Origin: Laburnicola sp. R22_1
Lineage: Eukaryota > Ascomycota > Dothideomycetes > Pleosporales > Didymosphaeriaceae
Length of the DNA stretch: 64,000 nt
NCBI GenBank assembly: GCA_014281115.1
Contig: JACONQ010000014.1
Location: 558,001-622,000 of the forward strand
Direction of reading: 5' to 3'
The notes under the pieces were generated by a model. It was not told the origin of the DNA and did no database searches. It saw only the letters and a list, made by a program, of their open reading frames with translations. Positions 58,868-64,000 of the stretch are shown here, one piece after another (position 1 is the stretch's first letter; the number at the start of each line of letters is the position of its first letter). The position numbers and the translations under genes are program-made.

Positions 58868-60961
58868 CCGTGCACGGACGCGCAACGCCCGCCGAACACC
58901 AAAACCCTAGACGAAACCCAAACTTCAACACCTTATAACTCCACCACTATAGCTCCAATCGATAATGCGATTGCAGCAATCGAAGCGCTTAAACCAGGAG
59001 AACAGTTCTCATACTAGATAATTGCTAACTAGTTCTATGTGAACCGAAGTACACTAAGCCAAAGACACCAAGGCTGTCAGCGCCCACGGGCAGCCAAAGA
59101 ACGCGATCAACAAAACCTCAGCCAACAACAAGAGTTAGAGCTCGTACACTATATTAAAGACCTTACAAAAAGAGGGCTGCCTCCTACAAGAGAGATAATA
59201 CAAAATTTCGCATCCTAGATAGCCAACAAGCGCGTGAGCGAGAGGTGGGTAACGCGCTTTCTTAACCGACACGGCCACCATCTTATCTCAAAATGGACAT
59301 CTGGAATTGACTCCTTCCGCTATAACGCTGATTCAAACGTCAAGTATAAGCTGTACTTTGACTTGCTACATTAGAAGATAAAGCAGTACGACATACAGCC
59401 ACGCCACACCTACAATATAGACAAGAAGGGCTTTATAATAGGTATAACAGAACACTTAAAACAAGTGTTTAGCTGTTAGATGTGGGAGCGCAAAGAGGTG
59501 CAAGCGTCACTCCAAGATAGTTCTCAAGAATAGATCACCCTCTTAGCAGCCGTCTGCGCTAATAGGGAGGCTCTACCGCCAGGTCTTATCTATCAGTCGG
59601 CGAACAGCTCACTACAGGCAGCTTAGGTGAACGCTATTAAAGCTAGGCAACACGACGTCTTTGTGGCTTCATCTCCATCTGGATAGACAAATAACGACGT
59701 TAGTTTAGCGTGGCTAGAGCAGGTCTTTAATCGCTGCACGAAGCAGAAAGCGCGTTGTGGGAGAGACTGGCGTCTCCTCATACTTGACAGCCATAGCAGT
59801 CACCTCACAAAGGAGTTTATCAACTACTGCGACTCCCATCGCATACTCCTAGCCATACTTCCCCCTCACTCTACCTATACGCTTCAACCTCTCAACGTCG
59901 TTATGTTTAAACCTCTCTCCACCGCCTACTCTAAGGAGCTCTCCACCCACCTCCAGAGGAGCCAAGGGCTAGTACCAGTCAAGAAGGGAGACTTCTTCCC
60001 GCTGTTCTGGGGAGCGTGGGAGACCTCCTTCAAGACAGAGACCATCCTCAAGTCCTCTGAAGCTGCTAGTATATGGCCTATGGACCCAGAGGTTATACTC
60101 AAACGCTTCGCGGACGATGCCTCAGGGCAGCAAAACAACAGTGAAGAACGGTCCTCAGCGCTTACCAACAATAACTAGCGCCAGATAGAGTGTCTCGTAC
60201 GCTCTGCAGTAAAGGATACCACCGCAGAAGAGTCAAAGTCGCTCTCCCAAACACTCCACAGACTCCAAGTACAAAACGAGCTGCTACACCATAAGAATAA
60301 TAGCTTAAGGGAGGCTCTCACTACTAAGAAGAAGCACAAGAAGCGCGGCAAACCTCTTAACTTGCAGCAGCGCCAGGAGTACCACAGTAGTGCTGTCTTC
60401 TGGTCTCCGCGCAAGATCAGAGAGGCACGTGCACGAGAGACAGTGAAGCAGAGGGAAGAGCATAACGGGCAGCTTGCAAAGGCTAATAGGAAAGAGCTTC
60501 AAGCTGCTGCTAAGCTACTCTAAGAGCAGGAGGCAGAGGAGAGGCGTGTGGCGAGAGAGGCAGCCAAGGTGGTAAGGGAGGAGGAGAAGGCTAACAAGGC
60601 AGCTAAACGCGAGCGCTAGAAGGCAGCTCGCAACGCTAAAAAAGCTATACAACTGTCCTAAAATAGCAAGCGCAAGGCCTTAAAAGCCTCTACTTAAGCC
60701 AACAAGCGTTAGAAACAACATGGTGCTAGTGCAGCTGCTAAGGAGGCATCACAGGCTGCACCAGCTGCCCCAGCTTTCATCACCCGCCGCGGCCGCAACG
60801 TTACACTTCCTAGTAGATTTAGATAGTACAAATTAATCGCAAGCATCTAATTACTACTACTCTACAAAATCTTGTAATAATAACTATTGTAGATGGCTTA
60901 ATAACTTCATCTTTAAAGTGGTGAGCATGTTATTCGGCGGGCGTTGCGCGTCCGTGCACGG
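58868..60961 (+). mobile_element. Element B: decayed pogo/Fot1-type transposon nested in A's left end
   Basis: Element B is bounded by TA at 58866-58867 and 60962-60963. Its inverted ends (58868-58896 and 60933-60961, starting CCGTGCACGGACGCGCAACG) are perfect. It lies 15 bp inside the left terminal repeat of element A, and A's repeat resumes immediately after it. Its length is 2094 bp. Its interior encodes a transposase ruined by many stop codons. Its end sequence is related to but distinct from that of A. Confidence 0.92.
58949..60826 (+). pseudogene. RIP-like decayed transposase of element B
   Basis: The text aligns by eye along its whole length with the intact transposase of element A. 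The start codon is ATA in place of ATG. Stops occur where A has Trp or Arg/Gln, for example TAG for TGG in GGATAGACA (near 59682), GCTTAGGTG (near 59623) and GAATAGATC (near 59530). Many other changes are C-to-T or G-to-A, often TpG to TpA, the mark of repeat-induced point mutation. The region encoding the last catalytic part is still readable in a 91-codon open piece at 59903-60178. The protein cannot be made. Confidence 0.9.
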
Positions 60962-61044
60962 TAACGGGCCACGTCGCGTAACGGGTCACGAACACCAAAA
61001 CACCAGACAAGCCACCAACTTTAACGCGTCGTAACTCCACCACT

Positions 61045-62988
61045 ATGGCTCCGATTGATGACGCGATTGCAGCAATTGATTCGCTAGAACCAGGAGAACA
61101 CTTTTCGTACCGCGCAATTGCTCGTCAGTTCGGTGTACCAAAGACTACGTTGACTCAAAGACACCAAGGTCGTCAGCGCCCACGGGAAGCCAAACATCGC
61201 GATCAACTACTCCTCAGCCCGCAACAAGAGTACGAGCTTGTAGAGTATATTGGAGGCTTAACAAAGCGAGGGCTACCACCTACAAGAGAGATGATACGAA
61301 ATTTCGCCTCTGAGATCTCCTCCGAGAGCGCCTCTGATGCCTGGGTTACGCGCTTCTTGAGCCGAAACCATGAGCATCTCACCTCTAAATACACCCTCGG
61401 GATGGACGCCACACGCCACAGAGCCGACTCTAAGGACAAGTACGAGGCGTACTTCAAGCTGCTACACTCCAAGCTCACTCAGTACGGCTTGGAGCCTCGC
61501 CATATATACAATATGGATGAGAAGGGCTTCATGATCGGTGTACTCAGCCGCTCCAAACGAGTGTTCAGCCGTCGGATGTGGGAGCGTAGGGAGGTCACTG
61601 CAGCTCTCCAAGATGGCTCTCGTGAGTGGATCACCCTCCTAGCAGCCGTCTGCGCAGATGGGAGTGCTCTCTCGCCCGGCCTCATCTACCAGTCGGCGAA
61701 CAGCTCACTGCAGGCCTCATGGGTGGCCGCCATTGAAGCCGGGCAACACGACGTCTTTGTGGCTTCATCTCCGTCAGGATGGACGAACAACGACATCGGA
61801 TTGGCGTGGCTAGAGCAGGTATTCGATCGCTGTACGAAGCAGAAAGCGCGTCGCGGGAGGGACTGGCGTCTCCTCATACTTGACGGCCATGGCAGTCACC
61901 TCACAAAGGACTTTATCGACTACTGCGACTCCCATCGTATACTCCTGGCCGTGTTTCCCCCTCACTCTACTCACACGCTTCAGCCACTCGATGTTGTTTG
62001 CTTCAAGCCTCTCTCAAGTAGCTACTCCAAGGAGCTCTCCAGCCACCTCCAAAGGAGCCAAGGGCTCATCCCAGTCACGAAGGGAGACTTCTTCCCATTG
62101 TTCTGGGGTGCCTGGCAGTCTGCCTTCACGACAGAGACGATCCTCAATTCCTTTGAAGCCACTGGCATATGGCCCATGGAGCCAGAGGCTATACTCAAAC
62201 GCTTCGAGAGAGAGAGCTCCAGCGAGCATAGAGGAGGTGAAGCATGTCCCCCAGCACCCAAAGAGAGCGACTGGCGTCACATGGAGCGTCTCGTACGCTC
62301 TGCAGTGAGGGATACTGCCGCGGAGGACTCCAAGACGCTCTCTCAAACGCTCCACTCACTCGCAGCTCAAAACGAGCTGCTACACCATAAGAATAACGGC
62401 CTAAGAGAGGCTCTTACTGTTAAGAGGAGGCACAAAAAGCGCGGCAAACCTCTCAACTTGCAGCAGCGCGAGGAGTACCATGGTGGTGCTGTCTTCTGGT
62501 CACCGCGCAAGCTGAGAGAGGCACGTGCACGTAAGGCAGTAGTACAACACCAAGAGCATGAGGAGCAGCTTGCAAAGGCGAACAGGAAGGAGCTTCAAGC
62601 TGCTGCTAAGCTCCTCCGAGAGCAAGAGGCTGAGGAGAGACGCGTGGCGAGAGAGAGAGCCAAAGTGGTGAGAGATCAGCTGAAGGCCGAACAGGCAGCT
62701 GCTCGGGCGGCCAGAATCGAGGCCCAAAACACTAAGAGAGCATCTAAAACTGCCCAAACGGGTAAGCGCAAAGCCTCAAGAGCGCCCTCAGCAAAGCGTG
62801 AGCCCAAGAGACGCGCGCGCGGTACTGCAGCTGTCAGGAGTCGCCAGAAGCTGCACCAGCTGCTCCACCCAAAATCAACTCTCGTGGCCGCACCATCAAC
62901 GTTCCACGCAAATATAGATAATACAAATCAATCGCGAGCATGTTACGGGTCTCTCCACCAAAAAATCTCGTTAAAAGAGCTATTATAG
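61045..62988 (+). CDS. Pogo/Fot1-type DDE transposase of element A
   Basis: One frame of 647 residues lies between the element's ends. The N-terminus has a psq/CENP-B-type helix-turn-helix (FSYRAIARQFGVPKTTLTQRH) and a second DNA-binding helix domain (about 60-125, with LTKRGLPPTREMIRNFA). The DDE domain keeps its catalytic acids: D158 (YNMDEKGF), D280 (LLILDGHGSH) and D316 (HTLQPLDVV), a DD35D spacing as in Fot1. The C-terminus is a long basic coiled-coil-like tail (ANRKELQAAAKLLREQEAEER). Compared with the decayed copy, the last 40 or so residues are in a shifted frame (net 4-base length difference near 62830-62860). The alternative frame would end INSRGRTINVPRKYR, as in copy B. The catalytic part is unaffected, so the protein may still be active. 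Confidence 0.93.
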   Translation: MAPIDDAIAAIDSLEPGEHFSYRAIARQFGVPKTTLTQRHQGRQRPREAKHRDQLLLSPQQEYELVEYIGGLTKRGLPPTREMIRNFASEISSESASDAWVTRFLSRNHEHLTSKYTLGMDATRHRADSKDKYEAYFKLLHSKLTQYGLEPRHIYNMDEKGFMIGVLSRSKRVFSRRMWERREVTAALQDGSREWITLLAAVCADGSALSPGLIYQSANSSLQASWVAAIEAGQHDVFVASSPSGWTNNDIGLAWLEQVFDRCTKQKARRGRDWRLLILDGHGSHLTKDFIDYCDSHRILLAVFPPHSTHTLQPLDVVCFKPLSSSYSKELSSHLQRSQGLIPVTKGDFFPLFWGAWQSAFTTETILNSFEATGIWPMEPEAILKRFERESSSEHRGGEACPPAPKESDWRHMERLVRSAVRDTAAEDSKTLSQTLHSLAAQNELLHHKNNGLREALTVKRRHKKRGKPLNLQQREEYHGGAVFWSPRKLREARARKAVVQHQEHEEQLAKANRKELQAAAKLLREQEAEERRVARERAKVVRDQLKAEQAAARAARIEAQNTKRASKTAQTGKRKASRAPSAKREPKRRARGTAAVRSRQKLHQLLHPKSTLVAAPSTFHANIDNTNQSRACYGSLHQKISLKELL

Positions 62989-63076
62989 CTGTTACAATAA
63001 CCTCATCTTTGTGGTGGTGAGCATGTTGTTCGTGGCCCGTTACGCGACGTGGCCCGTTACGCGCACGGACACGGTA

Positions 63077-63692
63077 GTATTGTTACCGGATCATCTGGAA
63101 TATTACACGACAAGCGTGTCAGAGTATCTGGCAATCTAAGGACACCCATATAGTACCCAATCGGCGCCTTGTACAGCCCATGGTGTGGTTCCTCCAATGA
63201 GTGTAGCTTGAGACCTTCATCTTTGAGATGGGACAAGTATTTGTTTACGTGCTGAATAGGGTGTCTATCGGAACGAGATCCATCTGGATACTGGAAGAAT
63301 TCCTGAGAGAACCGCAAGTGGTTAACTTGATGAAATCGATGGAGCACATGTACCAAGGGGTACATGGGGAGGCAGTACTTGTTCGGTTCCGGTGGATTGA
63401 TTTGGTGGTGGAGGGTGATCACTGCCATGCGGCCAGCATATCGCGACTCGGCCATATCATTAAGCATACCTTTATTGTATTTTGGGTAAACAAGCGGAGT
63501 TTCCTCCAAGACTTTTACAAAGGCATCTTGCAAGGGTTGCGAATCGACAAAGCGACGACCCGCCAATCGAGCATTGAGGATATCCTTCTTCGAGTCTGCG
63601 GTGATCGTGGCAAACCGCTCGGTGACAGGGTGATGGTACACTAGTAGATGGTCCAGGACCTTGTCCACGATCTCCTGTGGTACGTGGGGCAT
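63077..63692 (-). pseudogene. 5' part of an F-box/LRR-like gene cut by transposon insertion
   Basis: The minus-strand frame starts MPHVPQEIVDKVLDHLLVYH, an F-box-like opening, and runs through HVLHRFHQVNHLRFSQEF to LPDTLTRLSCNIPDDPVTI, where it meets the TA at the right end of element A. Beyond that point the frame reads a few residues of transposon (PCPCA) and stops. The missing remainder lies on the far side of the element at 58250-58848, in the same orientation and matching frame. A truncated protein of about 210 residues could still be made from this part. Confidence 0.8.
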
Positions 63693-64000
63693 ACTGACTT
63701 TCGTGTGCTTGGTGATTCAATTTCTGTTTAGACTCGGGTTGAGGTTCGGGAAATCGGTACTGTTTTCGGTTATACATTCGCAGACTCATTTGAAGGAGTT
63801 TATGTAGTCGCAGATCCTGAGACTCTGTGAGCGTACATATCCCAATCAACGACATGGTGAAAGCATTTGTGAGATGAGACCGGTACATTTCATTTACACT
63901 ATGTAAGCTGCGACGTAAGACTAGCGCATTTCCTTTTGCACTATGTAAGCTGCACAGAGGGTTAAATCAGCGAATGAGTAGAAAATCGACGACTGGTTGC
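63693..64000. other. Upstream flank of the broken F-box-like gene
   Basis: The last 308 bp hold the promoter side of the interrupted gene. No other feature was recognised. Confidence 0.4.

Larger units (their letters stand above)
58851..63074 (+). mobile_element. Element A: pogo/Fot1-type DNA transposon (carries nested element B)
   Basis: Element A is bounded by TA at 58849-58850 and 63075-63076, the target duplication typical of Tc1/mariner/pogo elements. Its left end (CCGTGTCCGTGCGCG) is the exact reverse complement of its right end. Allowing for the nested element B, the terminal repeat continues on the other side of B at 60964 and reaches about 46 bp with one mismatch against 63029-63074. 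The terminal repeats contain a short internal direct repeat (CGTAACGGGYCACG-like, twice). Without B the element is about 2.13 kb and contains one transposase frame. It interrupts an F-box-like gene. Confidence 0.92.

Overview
The window reads as nuclear DNA of a filamentous ascomycete (Pezizomycotina). Genes carry short introns of about 45-110 bp with GTRAGT-like donors and CTAAC/CTRAY-like branch sites. The gene set is typical of mould fungi: a head-to-head pair of myosin-motor chitin synthases, a Kre6/Skn1 glucan-synthesis protein, Zn2Cys6 regulators, a UstYa-family oxidase and pogo/Fot1-type transposons with RIP-like decay. A Dothideomycete is my best guess, but that is inference. All exon joins below were read by eye from splice signals and reading frame, without alignment.

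Layout. 0.3-1.5 kb: a decayed Old Yellow Enzyme gene. 1.9-3.2 kb: END3 (endocytosis, actin patch). 3.6-16.5 kb: class VII (csmB-type, minus) and class V (csmA-type, plus) chitin synthases, divergent from a 1.7-kb shared promoter region. 17.3-20.7 kb: translation factor eIF5B. 22.3-24.1 kb: a Zn2Cys6 regulator with a very G-rich 3' end. 24-35.7 kb: a large gene-poor stretch holding one Zn2Cys6 regulator (31.6-32.7 kb, minus). 35.7-40.1 kb: thiamine pyrophosphokinase and a Kre6/Skn1-type protein. 40.1-43.2 kb: an AT-rich repeat island with perfect hairpins. 43.2-46.2 kb: a DUF7730-like protein and a six-cysteine small secreted protein.

47.2-50.2 kb holds the most interesting locus. A membrane-anchored UstYa/DUF3328 oxidase gene (minus) lies head to head, about 1.06 kb apart, with a gene for a secreted precursor containing nine near-identical units. 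Eight of these units end in the Kex2 site KKR. This is the architecture of fungal dikaritin-type RiPP loci (ustiloxin, phomopsin, victorin and similar), in a minimal two-gene form wedged between other genes. The precursor contains a duplicated intron with identical sequence. The UstYa protein has one His missing from each of its two HxxHC motifs.

50.6-56.9 kb: a gamma-tubulin complex protein (with a probable GC-AG intron) divergent from the NuA4 subunit EAF7, then a short-chain dehydrogenase. 58.2-63.7 kb: an F-box/leucine-rich-like gene split by a pogo-type element (element A, transposase ORF with all three catalytic Asp residues). A second, RIP-decayed element (B) with perfect ends has inserted inside A's left terminal repeat. 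TA duplications at both levels establish the order of insertion.
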